DNA from: Liolophura sinensis
Lineage: Eukaryota; Mollusca; Polyplacophora; Chitonida; Chitonidae
DNA: 64,000 nt
Assembly: GCF_032854445.1 (NCBI RefSeq)
Contig: NC_088306.1
Location: 252,501-316,500 of the forward strand
Reading direction: 5' to 3'
Shown: positions 46,069-57,100 of the stretch, one piece after another
Numbering within the stretch: position 1 is the stretch's first letter
Layout of the letters: each line of letters starts with the position of its first letter
The notes under the pieces: model-generated
Seen by the model: the letters and a program-made list of their open reading frames with translations, nothing else
Databases searched by the model: none
What the model was told of the DNA's origin: nothing
Translations under genes and position numbers: made by a program

Positions 46069-48266
46069 GGAAGCGTTTGTGACATTTTCCCATATCTATA
46101 TGTAAGCAACATGTCCCTTTTCTACATACCTGTAGTAACCGGTGGTCACATTTTCCAGTGTCGTTAGTATACGTACAATCCCCACCATCTACAAGTAAGA
46201 TGGGAGTTTCTGAAATATTTTAATATCACATCTTTAGTTAGCGCAAGCATTAATGTAGAGAAATTGATTTCTATTGACCTATATTTACCAATTTATTTAT
46301 TTGCTGTTAACTCCACACTTGTTCCCTTATACGATGATCCACACTTATATAGACGGGGGAATCAGGGGTAAATTTACATGGACAAACTTTCTCAAGTAAG
46401 GTACTAGCACGACATGATGGAAGGCAAACGATCTTCAACGAACGTAAGACTTTGTAAATGAACTCGCGAGCGTGACTGGCCTCTTTTTACCATAAACTAA
46501 TATAATTTAAGGCCTTCCAAAACAATGATGGGGGAGAAATGCAGGAATTTCCTGTTCAATTACCTGTTCAGTTACCCCTGGACCATGTCTGGCTATCCCA
46601 GTTGCCAGTGTGAACAGGTGTTGATAAATCCCACGCGTCAAGAAGGTCAAGAAGGTCATTAGAACTCAAGAAGGTTGTAACTATTTAACAGATTCTCAAA
46701 TCCCTATTTCAGAGATATCTATCAATGGTGGCCAACTTTGTACTGAAATTATAATTCAGCTGTCTGTAAAATCAGTCACATTAGCCACAAAAATTGCCTT
46801 TAGTCAGTGCCACGTAACAATCCAAGCTCTACACATTGATACGTTGGATGTCGATATGTAAAGAAATTGCAGTTAGAGCACTTTTTGCATTCATAATGTT
46901 AAAGTCCTCATGTTCTGTTTCGAGTGCAAGGACCAGTTGCCTCGGGTGATTATTAATTATTTGTAGTATACATACACGAACTTATAGATTGGCTCAAGCC
47001 CTCTCTGTGAAGATAAAACCCAGGCTGACCTGCTTTTGCAGAGTAGAGGTATTATCTCCAATCTAGATTTACAGGATGTCTTCAAATAATTTCGGTTACC
47101 TGTCTAGACATGTAGACGTGTTTGACACTAATGTAATGCAGCACACTCAACGTATTCAGTCTAAACCTTGTCGGTTTTATCAGCCGTCACCCCATGACGA
47201 TGCAGCAATATTGTAGTCTATTTTCAGTTCTTCTTCACAGTAACAAAAATAAACTTGTTCTGCAACTCCGTTTATACTCGAGCTAACGCGCCAAAAAGTA
47301 CACTGTGGCGTATGCTAACAGGATACCCTCCAATGCACACGATATCGGCTGTTTACAGCAGTTACTATCGCTTGAAGAAATATATCGTCACCTTTTATCG
47401 ACATATAGGGAATATAAACCTGTACGGGTAAATGGTACTACAATACTTGTAAAGAATTCTTTAAAACGCTTTCTGCAATTATTGAAACATTTGTTATGGC
47501 CTGTCGGCGTAATTCAAAATGGCCGCCTTCTTAGACGTCTACAGCATCAAAATGCGATTCTACAATACCTCCAAAAACTTTAACACTAAAAGCAATGGTG
47601 AGCGAAGTGTGCTGAAAGTGATAATCTATACACAGCTGCCGTCCTCGTCATGGACGCTGGGATGGTTCCGTGTACGTAATAAAATGGGCAGGGAGGGGGC
47701 TGTGTTGTACTATCAGTACGTCTGTTTTCTTCAGAATTTGACGGCTCACATTTCTGTGGACAAAAGCCAAATGAATTTACATATTACTGCTCAGGCAGTT
47801 AAGTTGAAAGGTGAAATATTTACAATTACCGACACCATGTGGCCAATAGGCCAATAGCCAAAAAGGTATGGGAGTGAACAAACTCGATAATGGCAGACAT
47901 CTCTCATGATACAGGACCCATTCGGCGGTACACACACCACTGTCACTGCGCCACTGTCCTCTGTTCTGAGCCACGCTGGTGTTGGAACATAGGATAATGT
48001 CCGTAACTGGCCACCGGACATACACCTAGAGGCCGTCTGAACAACAACGCCGCTCTCTGTGCAGTGTTTTACACTCAACCGTTGTTTCCTCCCAATCATC
48101 GAATACCTCTGTGGCTGGTGTCAGCGCGACTGGCCCCACAGCTGCCGTCACCCAGACAGAGTGAGATCCGAGTTGACGACGTTGTTGGCCTGAGTCCGCC
48201 GACATCGGCTCCAACAAAATTTACAACAGCTGATAACTGCCATTGTGTATATGCGAAAATGCCCAT
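46069..48266. other. no firm gene; two short open frames noted
   Basis: 47305-47583 (92 codons) and 47519-47857 (112 codons, preceded by 'attcaaaATGGCCGCC', a good start context) are open on the plus strand. Neither resembles a family I know and they overlap in different frames. On the minus strand around 47780-48217 fairly GC-rich, cysteine-containing frames occur without a consistent exon model. No gene is called. Confidence 0.3.
46755..46975 (+). repeat. diverged direct repeat, copy 1
   Basis: Aligns by eye with 48985-49205. Shared landmarks: 'tctgtaaaatcagt', 'aagctctacac', 'atgtcgatatgtaaagaaat' against 'atgtccatattattgcaaag', 'gcaattagag/ata', 'ttcacattgtt'-type and 'gttgcctcgggtgattatta' against 'ttgccactggaaacgtcata'. 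Divergence is substantial. It could be an old dispersed element or a duplicated promoter region. Confidence 0.5.
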
Positions 48267-48279
48267 TCTTTTATTTATT

Positions 48280-48542
48280 GGGGCCTCCGTGGCTCAGTTG
48301 GTTAGCGCGCTAGCACAGCGTAATGGCCCAGGAGTCTCTCACCAATGCGGTCGATGTGAGTTCAAGTCCAGCTCATCCTGGATTCCTCTCTGGCCGTATG
48401 TGGGAAGGTGTGTCAGCAACCTGCGGATGGTCGTGGGTTTCCCCCGGACTGTGCCCGGTTTCCGCCCACCATAATGCTGGCCGCCGTCGTATAAGTGAAA
48501 TATTCTTGAGTACGGCGTAAAACACCAATCAAAAAAAAAAAA
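48280..48542 (+). mobile_element. tRNA-derived SINE, full-length reference copy
   Basis: Best-preserved member: 'ggggcctccgtggctcagtt' with box A, 'gtgagttcaagtccagctca' with a box B-like match, body 'ggtcgtgggtttcccccgga', 'gtgaaatattcttgagtacg' and a poly-A end. Perfect 13-bp target-site duplication 'tcttttatttatt' at 48267-48279 and 48543-48555. It is non-coding and is expected to be transcribed by Pol III and moved by a LINE. Confidence 0.95.
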
Positions 48543-48555
48543 TCTTTTATTTATT

Positions 48556-49639
48556 TGTCAGCTTATGGGTGCTCGTCATAACATGTATAACACAGTGCAT
48601 TCATTGCATGGTGAATTTCATGTTTATGCTTAAATTACTGTCAACTGCCAATATATTCCACAACGTGACCAGCATGATTGACAAGAATTTACAAATGAAC
48701 ATACGTATGCTGTAAATTTATTGTCCGAATCTGCCTGTATTAATCATGCTTTGTGTTAACAACACCACATTTGACAAAGTATCCATATCAGCTGAATTAC
48801 ACGGACATCACATGTTTGAGGTAGCTTTAGGGAATTGGCACAAACATTTCATGCGGAAAAAAGAGAACAACAACAACAACAAAAAATAATATAAATAAAA
48901 AATATTTTGCTAACGCAAGGGAAAGTACTTTCCCCCAACCTAACCATCCAATCAAAATGCTGTGTCTTTTAATTTGCCACATATATTCAGCTTTCTGGTA
49001 AAATCAGTTGCACTCGCTACAAGATTTGTTTGTCGCCAATGAAACGTAACATCACAAGCTCTACACGTCAGTATGTTAGATGTCCATATTATTGCAAAGA
49101 TAATGCAATTAGAATACGTTTATTCACATTGTTAACTCAGTGAACTTGGTTTGGACAACGAGAACTCATTGCCACTGGAAACGTCATAATTATTCAGATA
49201 CAAGTGGCAAGCTGGACAATGGGCGTGGAAAGATGTGTCTTTCCCAATAGCTGCACATAAGCCGTTAGAACGAATTCCGCACTATACCACAGAGCACACA
49301 ATGGCCGCAGATAGATTATTTTGTGTTTTTATAACAGAATTTCCTTATATGTAACTCTAAAACCATACTACTGTGTAATCATATGCTACAGGAGATAACG
49401 TAAAGTTCAGTTATTTAGGTTACATGTCTATTATGCTAAACCGTGTATAACAATTTAAAATATGGCAGTGTCATAAACAGGATTTAGAGTGAAGTCAATA
49501 GCAATTCAGGTAAATGGTTTCTGTCTCCGCCAAAACATAGTGAACTCCTCCCAATATCCAAAATGCTACTGGTTTTTCAATAGTTATGACATCTTTCGAG
49601 ACAATGTGCTCTTTGTATCGAAACCAAGCTTATGGATCA
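48556..49639. other. non-coding stretch
   Basis: Contains an (AAC)n run near 48868-48885 and copy 2 of the diverged direct repeat. No gene seen. Confidence 0.4.
48985..49205 (+). repeat. diverged direct repeat, copy 2
   Basis: Partner of 46755-46975, same orientation, about 2.23 kb away. About 100 bp after it lies an ATGGCCGC start-like sequence (49301), as also occurs after copy 1 at 47519. That may be coincidence. Confidence 0.5.
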
Positions 49640-49920
49640 TCAGGAATTAGAATGAATGAATGAATGATTATGGCTTAAGGCCACACTGGCAATATTTCAG
49701 CCACATCGTGGCGAGAACAAAGTGACAACACCAGACGGTTAAGGTTTTCGATGTGGTAGTGTTAACATCAAAAGTAAAACAAAAAGTACAGACGGGTTTA
49801 AAATCAGATAAAAGAAAAATAAGAGTTAAAACTCGAAAACGAGCATATTTTTAAAATAGTATATCTAGAAATCTGTATATTTATAACTGTTTATCTACAA
49901 ATATTTACGACAATTAAAAT

Positions 49921-50935
49921 TTATATTTTATGATATAAGCCAATGGCCCTCAAATATCTTATGACAACATTGCCAGCGATGCTGTCAAATAATTCATATA
50001 TAGAGTTGACTGTGTAGAATCTTTCCCGAAAATGGGCAAAGTCCACACAGTCAACCAGGATATGTTTGATGCCATATTGGGCATCGCATCCAACACACTC
50101 GGGAGCACTGCCCCCATCTAAGATGAAATTGTGTGTTAGATGAGAATGCCCAATACGACACCTCGTTAAAGCTACTTGGTCTCGACAAGACATTCCACAA
50201 GTATAAGAAATGTAGCCAATGACAGGATGAATAGTATGCAGTTTATTATGGATCTGCAAGTCCCATTCACCCTGCCAGAGGCGACGAATATATTTAAGAA
50301 TATTTGGGCTATAGTCAGAATACGGGACTTTAAAATGAGATACAGCTTTATATAAGGCAGCCTTCGCTTCCCTGTCTACGACTGTGTTTCCATGAATACC
50401 AATGTGACTTGGTATCCAACAGAATATGATATCTTTACCTCTTTTAACCAGTTTTCTGTGCAAGGCTATAATCTCAAGAGTGAACGGATTTTTAAATTTA
50501 TTATTCTCAATTGCCAAAAGACAAGACAACGAGTCAGTGCATATCACTGCCCTCTGGGCACGCCCAGAGGAAACATATAATAAGGCCAAGAGTATGGCTC
50601 TGGCCTCTGCAGAAAAGATAGGAGATGAGGTTGGTAGACGAAGAGAAGTGACCCGCTGTTCTAAGACAGCCGCAGCCGCAACTCTGTCCCCATTATTTGA
50701 CCCATCGGTATATATAAATTTGTAGTCCGGATAATTAGCCTAGATTTCCGCAAAACTGTGCTGAATTATAAAAGGATTTGTATGTGATTTATTATGTTTT
50801 CGTAGATCAAATATTAGTTTAGGTTGTGGAAGAAGCCAGGGAGGAGACTCCGGAAAAGAAACCGGAGCTATGGCCCGAAGTTTAATGTCGGCTTCCACAA
50901 TATGGTCCCTAACACGAACACCGAACGAAGGGATT
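49921..50935 (-). pseudogene. LINE ORF2 remnant: RNase H and C-terminal zinc region
   Basis: The frame ends at TAA 49921-49923. In protein order it shows a proline-rich linker (PPWLLPQPKLIFDLRKH), an in-frame TAG at 50740-50742, then the RNase H domain: YTDGSNNGDRV (first Asp), SAEARAILLALL (Glu), CTDSLSCLLAIE (Asp) and WIPSHIGIHGN. A C-terminal PECVGCDAQYGIKHILVDC follows, typical of the cysteine/histidine motif after RNase H in I-clade LINEs. RNase H would remove RNA during reverse transcription. Without endonuclease and RT and with a stop codon this is inactive. Confidence 0.88.
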
Positions 50936-51884
50936 TTGTTTTGGCAGTTTTACTTTTGGATTGCTTAAGTTCAGTTTTATCAGTTTGTTGTGTATTATTG
51001 GCTGTTTTTATTTGTTGTTCTGCAGTGGTCTGTGTTGAGCAGGAAATATGCGCAGGTTGAACAGTGGGCCATGTTAATGAAGTTTGAGTTCCAACAGATG
51101 TTGTAGTTCGCTTGACCTCATTGGCAAACGAAGAATGCAGTGAAGTATTAGAGAGGGAGGCCAATTTGCGGGCCTCCTGATAAGATATGTTGTTTTTAGT
51201 TTTCAGATTTATTATTTGCTTTTCTTTAATAAAAAACGGACCGTCCTTGGAGGAGGCCATGTGATCTTCACTGCAAGTACAACACTTAACTGTGCTGCTG
51301 CAGTCGAAACCATCATGACCCTCACTGCCGCACCTAAAACAAGCCATTTTATTTTTACATTGGCCCTTGCCGTGACCAAATTTTTGGCAAGTAAAGCAAC
51401 GTGTAGGGTTAGACGTTACGGGCCTCCTGAGGAGAGATATTATTTTTAGTTTTTGCCAGATTTCTTCATAGTGAAGCGTTTAACTCTGACAACACCCTGT
51501 TATTTTCAGTTCTGCGCATATTTCCCCTTCAGACAAGTCAATAATATCACCATCACCATCAGATATTTTGGTTAATCACAATAAATTTTTTGACTTTTGC
51601 CTTCGGAAACATTCAATGAAAATGTCTCCGGATCTTAACTTTTTAACGGTTTTTAATGTTCCAGCTGTGCCCTGGAGAGCCCTTTTTAATACAAAAGGAT
51701 GAATTTTTGAGGCCGGCTTTTATTCACTCTTAGCTGAGAGAACAATGAAAGCCGGCCAGCTGTCCTGTCCATTATCAAGCGAGTCTGAGAAAACTTCTAA
51801 CTTCCTCTTCTTATCAGCACTTGACGAAGTCGGCTGAGAAGATCTATTAGATATATTCGAACTTGAAATTTTAAATGAAGTCAT
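50936..51884 (-). pseudogene. LINE ORF1 remnant (gag-like, CCHC knuckles)
   Basis: The probable start ATG is at 51884, opening 54 polar, serine-rich codons before a TAA at 51722-51720. Further downstream two CCHC knuckles are readable in one frame: CFTCQKFGHGKGQC and CFRCGSEGHDGFDC. A third degenerate one (CCTCSEDHMASSKD) follows, then KEKQIINLKTKNNISYQEAR, a usual context after the knuckles in I-type ORF1. The role would be nucleic-acid binding in the retrotransposon RNP. It is broken by several stops. Confidence 0.85.
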
Positions 51885-52639
51885 TATTTATTTTATCAAT
51901 TTCGCCTTAAGTGTCCCCCACCCGCCACGGAGTGCCAACTAGGGCGAATCTACCTCTGCGGATGACCAGCAGAGAATAGAAACAGGGAATCCAGACAAGG
52001 TATACTCGAACAGATTGAGTTATACCAAAAGGTTAAATTCAATCTACTAGATTGACCCATTAGCCACCACCTTCTACACTGACCCCAAAGGAAGAGCATT
52101 TGAAGAAGAGCCAACTTGACACACAGTAAGACAAAGAATAACAAACGGATCAAGTGTAGGGCTTGACGTGACCAGCCGATTGATCGGACCGGGCCCATCC
52201 GACCTCCCGTCTCTCTCCAAGTAAGAGCTAAAGTGACGTGTTGGGCGTGAGGATCTGGCAAGGCCAACACGCCCTCAGCTACCAGGATCCCGTCCTCGTA
52301 GATAACGGGTCGCAACCCACGGCAAACAGGCCTCTTCCTGGTTGCCTCTCACACAACCGAGAAGATGTGAGCCTATTACATTCACCAGGCTCGCACAGGG
52401 GAGCTCTAAGTTAGCCGCCTTTTACGACAAGCTTACCTAGAGGGCTGAGGTCCTATTCTTATGACCCCGGAAACCCCAAGGGGTTCAGGAATTAGAATAA
52501 GGACTCTAACTGAATATTCTTTAATATAACATTGAAGTCCAACATACCAATGTGTAGTGGCTATGATATTACGTGTCAATAACAAAAGGTACTTTTGATA
52601 ATGAATAACAGTGATTTTACAGAAAGTTGAATTTGTTTT

Positions 52640-52765
52640 TTGTTTGTTTGTTTAATTGATGTTTTACCCCATGCTCAGGAGTATTCACTCATACGATGGC
52701 AAACAGCATTATGGTGAGAGGAGACCGGGCAGGGCTCGGGAGAAATCCGCAGGTTGCTGTTAAAA
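52640..52765 (-). mobile_element. SINE fragment, reverse orientation, degraded
   Basis: The tail side 'tgtttgtttgtttaattgat' leads into 'attatggtgagaggagaccg' and 'gaaatccgcaggttgctgtt'. It lacks the tRNA head. Confidence 0.7.
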
Positions 52766-54180
52766 GCTGAATGTAGCCGACAAGTTGAAAAACATGTAAA
52801 TTACATTCTCGTACGAAAATCTGAGGCAAGATTCTTATAAGTAAGTTTCTGTCGATCCCTGTGTTACTTTTGGGTTTATTCTCAACAAGTATATGTCAGA
52901 CATGCAGTCACTTACTATTGACAACTGCATTAACAAAACTTCATAAAATTTATCACTCACTGTGATTTCCATTTACCCAAGAAGTGCATAGGCTGCCTCA
53001 TATACAGTTTATTTGCCCAATAATCAGTGTGATAACTCATGTATTCTTTGTCCTTCATACCTCAAATCTTGCAAAGAGGCTGAATTTTATTGGATTAAAT
53101 CCACCTTTGACCCCCTGGGATCGTTCTGTCTGGCCAGGTTTGCTGCAAAAACAAAACGCCATAGGTTATCGTCTTCATTTCATTTAAAGTTTCATTAATA
53201 CAAATTCCATCAGAATTCAGATACTGAAAGCCCAAAAGGCTTCATTCCGGCCATGCAAACTACGATATCAAACACGATGTAAACCTTTAGTAAAAGAAAA
53301 GAAAAGAAAAAAAGAAAGCATACTTCAAAGTGATGACAATATATGCTTTTTCTTTTATTGTTTTTTTTAATTCTCTGGAGTGTCTTTTGTACAATGTATG
53401 AAGATTGTCATCTTAATGGGACAAGGAAACACGAAAGCCCGATGTAAACCGCTGACCTTTGGCTTGGTATTGCCAAACTTTCTCACATGTGACTTGCACG
53501 CAAAATTAGTACAAGTAGCAACCAAATAGTCGAACGAAAAACTGCGGAGACGGCCACACGACTGCCTACTTTGGTGACACTATTATAAAAGTTTGTCTTG
53601 AGCCACTGTCAATCAAGAACACCCGTATTTTTTGAGAGGGGGGAATAAACTGCCTGTTTAGTTGGTGTTTTTGTGTTGTGCGTTCATATTTAATGAAGCA
53701 GTGAAATATTATCGTGTGGTTAACGTTGGTGTATTTGGTGAGGAATTTTGTAGAGTTTTACATTAGTTTAGATTGTTTTCTTGATAATGTAAATTGAACA
53801 CAGACTAATGTTATAACCTTATTTCGTTATAGACTTATCCCGAGTGTGTGTAAAAAAATGGATAGCGACAAAAGAAACCATTTCCATGAAGATATTAGGC
53901 AAGAGAAAGAATGTCTCTGTGGAGAGGTTTGTGATGTACCGGTAGACCTGTTCAACTTGCCAGCCATAAATTACGATAGGGAATTGGTTTTCTAGAGGAC
54001 GGCCTAAACACGGTCTCCATAATGAGTGCCCACTCTTACGAAACCTCACCCGGGGCCAGTCTAATAGATTGGAACTCAGCACTTGGAGAAGAATTGCAAT
54101 CATTGGAAAAGGAGGTGAGAGATTACATTCAGAAACATGAGACGTCAGCAAAAGGTTAGACCCTTTCCATCAGAAGCCAC
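52766..54180 (+). other. upstream region of the 173-residue gene model
   Basis: Mostly AT-rich, with a GAAAA-rich purine tract near 53290-53320. Two plus-strand open frames occur close to the proposed start: ATG 53858 (46 codons) and ATG 54022 (45 codons, SLIDWNSALGEELQSLEKEV, helical). The second is in the same frame as the ATG at 54181 but is closed by TAG at 54157-54159. It could instead splice from a weak GTTAGA donor at 54155 in the same phase, making an alternative first exon. Confidence 0.35.
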
Positions 54181-57100
54181 ATGGATACCGGCGAATCTGC
54201 GAATTCTGAGGCTGGTGAGTTAAAATTAGTATTTTACTGTTTTCACCTTTAGCCTTTCCGGTTTATCAGCACGAATGTATTAGGTAATACCATAGTTGTT
54301 CTGAAACCACAAAAGAGTGGTCCCTGGCTGATAATGTCATATTGTCTAGGGCGTTCATCTGACCACAACTGAGTGGTCCCTGGCTGATAAGGTCTTGTTG
54401 TCTAGAGCGTTCATCTGACCACAACTGAGTGGTCCCTGGCTGATGGGTTATGTTGTCTAGGGCGTCCATCTGACCACAACTGAGTGGTCCCTGGCTGATG
54501 GGTTATGTTGTCTAGGGCGTTCATCTGACCACAAATGAGTGGTCCCTGGCTGATAGGTTATGTTGTCTAGGGCGTTCATCTGACCACAACTGAGTGGTCC
54601 CTGGCTGATAAGGTCATGTTGTCTAGGGCGTTCATCTGACCACAACTGAGTGGTCCCTGGCTGATGGGTTATGTTGTCTAGGGCGTTCATCTCACCACAA
54701 CTGAGTGGTCCCTGGCTGACAGGTTATGTTGTCTAGAGCGTTCATCTCACCACAACTGAGTGGTCCCTGGCTGATGGGTTATGTTGTCTAGGGCGTTCAT
54801 CTGACCACAAATGAGTGGTCCCTGGCTGATAAGGCCTTGTTGTCTAGGGCGTTCATCTGACCACAACTGAGTGGTCCCTGGCTGATAGGTTATGTTGTCT
54901 AGGGCGTTCATCTGACCACAACTGAGTGGTCCCAGGCTGATAAGGTCATGTTGTCTAGGGCGTTCATCTGACCACAACTGAGTGGTCCCTGGCTGATAAG
55001 GTCATGTTGTCTAGGGCGTCCATCTCACCACAACTGAGTGGTCCCTGGCTGATAGGTTATATTGTCTAGGGTATTTATCTCACCACAACTCAGTGGTCCC
55101 TGGCTGATAAGGTCATGTTGTCTAGGGCGTTCATCTGACCACAAATGAGTGGTCCCTGGCTGATGGGTTATGTTGTCTAGGGCGTTCATCTGACCACAAC
55201 TGAGTTGTCCCTGGCTGATGGGTTATGTTGTCTAGGGCGTTCATCTGACCACAACTGAGTGGTCCCTGGCTGATAAGGTCATGTTGTCTAGGGCGTTCAT
55301 CTGACCACAACTGAGTGGTCCCTGGCTGATAAGGCCATGTTGTCTAGGGCGTTCATCTCACCACAAATGAGTGGTCCCTGGCTGATAGGTTATGTTGTCT
55401 AGGGCGTTCATCTGACCACAACTGAGTGGTCCCTGGCTGATAAGGTCATGTTGTCTAGGGCGTTCATCTGACCACAACTGAGTGGTCCCTGGCTTATAAG
55501 ATCATGTTGTCTAGGGCGTTCATCTGACCACAACTGAGTGGTCCCTGGCTGATAAGGTCTTGTTGTCTAGGGCGTTCATCTGACCACAACTGAGTGGTCC
55601 CTGGCTGATAAGGTCATGTTGTCTAGGGCGTTCATCTGACCACAACTGAGTGGTCCCTGGCTGATAAGGCCATGTTGTCTAGGGCGTTCATCTCACCACA
55701 ACTGAGTGGTCCCTGGCTGATAAGGTCATGTTGTCTAGGGCGTTCATCTCACCACAACTGAATGGTCCCTGGCTGATGGGTTTGTTGTCTAGTTCGTTCA
55801 TCTGACCACAACTGAGTGGTCCCTGGCTGATAGGTTATGTTGTCTTGAGCGTTCATCTGACCACAACTGAGTGGTCCCTGGCTGATGGGTTATGTTGTCT
55901 AGGGCGTTCATCTGACCACAACTGAGTGGTCCCTGGCTGATAAGGTCATGTTGTCTAGGGCGTTCATCTGACCACAACTGAGTGGTCCCAGGCTGATAAG
56001 GTCATGTTGTCTAGGGCGTTCATCTCACCACAACTGAATGGTCCCTGGCTGATAAGGTCTTGTTGTCTAGGGCGTTCATCTCACCACAACGAAGCTTCCC
56101 TGGCTGAGAAGGTGTTATCTAGAGCGTTTATCTCACCACAACTACGCCGTCCCCGGCTAATACAGTAGAGTTAAAACACGACAGTAATACTACTCTAAAA
56201 TCAAATTTCGTATCCACTGGATTGCTCAAAGTTTTATGTTTTTCCCGTTATGCAAAACGGTTCTCAGACTTGACGTATAAAGACATGCCGTTTAATATCC
56301 TAAGTGAGTGTTTTTTCTTTTAAAGGATTGAAAAGTGATGTGCCTATCAAACCAACTAAAGGAAAGACATCTGAAGAACAACTTTTGATGGAAGCAGGAC
56401 TCAGTGAAGGAATTTCAACATGTGAAAAGTAGGTTCTTTTCGGATCTTTCTTACTTCAATCTCTCTATGTTTGTGGCCAGTCTACATTAGTTGCCCCAGA
56501 CCAATAATATCCCATCGTGTAAGGCGTTAGTCTCACCACAACTAAGCGGGTCCTGGCCAAGACTGTCCTGTTGTCTAGAGAAATGATCTCATTAAAACTG
56601 AGAAGTCCCTGGCTAGTAAGGTCATGTCGTCTAGAGCGTTAATCTCGCCACAAGTAAGCAGTCCATGGCCAATAAGGTCGTGTCGTCTAGAGCGTTAATC
56701 TCACCACAACAAAGCAGTCGCTTGCTAATAAGGTCCTGTCGCCTCGAGCGTTAATCTCACAACAACTAAGCGGTCTCTAGCTTATAACGTATAATTGAAA
56801 TATGACAAACCTTACAAACTAATGTGAGGTATACTGAAGGGTGTGTACAGAAGATACAAACTAATGTGAGGTATACAGAAAGGGGTGTACAGAAGATACA
56901 AACTAATGTGAGGTATACTGAAGGGTGTGTACAGAAGATACAAACAAATGTGAGGTATACAGAAGGGTGTGTACAGAAGATACAAACTAATGTGAGGTAT
57001 ACAGAAGGATGTGTACAGAAGGCACAAACTAATGTGAGGTATACAGAAGGGTGTGTACAGAAGATACAAACTAATGTAAGGTATACTGAAGGATGTGTAT

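Larger units (their letters stand above)
49654..52484 (-). mobile_element. I-clade-like LINE, internally deleted, with target-site duplication
   Basis: Non-LTR retrotransposon on the minus strand, 2.83 kb. The 5' end at 52484 has a GC-rich leader with 'gtaagcttgtcgtaaaaggc'. The 3' end is 'cagtgtggccttaagccata' followed by (ATTC)n-like repeats. A 14-bp target-site duplication 'tcaggaattagaat' occurs at 49640-49653 and 52485-52498. It carries remnants of ORF1 (CCHC knuckles) and the RNase H/C-terminal part of ORF2. The endonuclease and reverse transcriptase are missing, because ORF1 sequence joins the pre-RNase H linker near 50925-50935. Clade assignment rests on the RNase H domain plus three-knuckle ORF1 and the tail, from memory. 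Confidence 0.9.

Noticed and set aside
53819-54151. 110-codon minus-strand frame
   Set aside because: It is opposite the upstream open frames of the 173-residue gene model and has no recognisable domain, so it is probably a shadow.
54284-54977. Repeated minus-strand frames of 67-77 codons (SQGPLSCGQMNALDN type)
   Set aside because: They are generated by the 55/56-bp intronic satellite and change frame with unit length.
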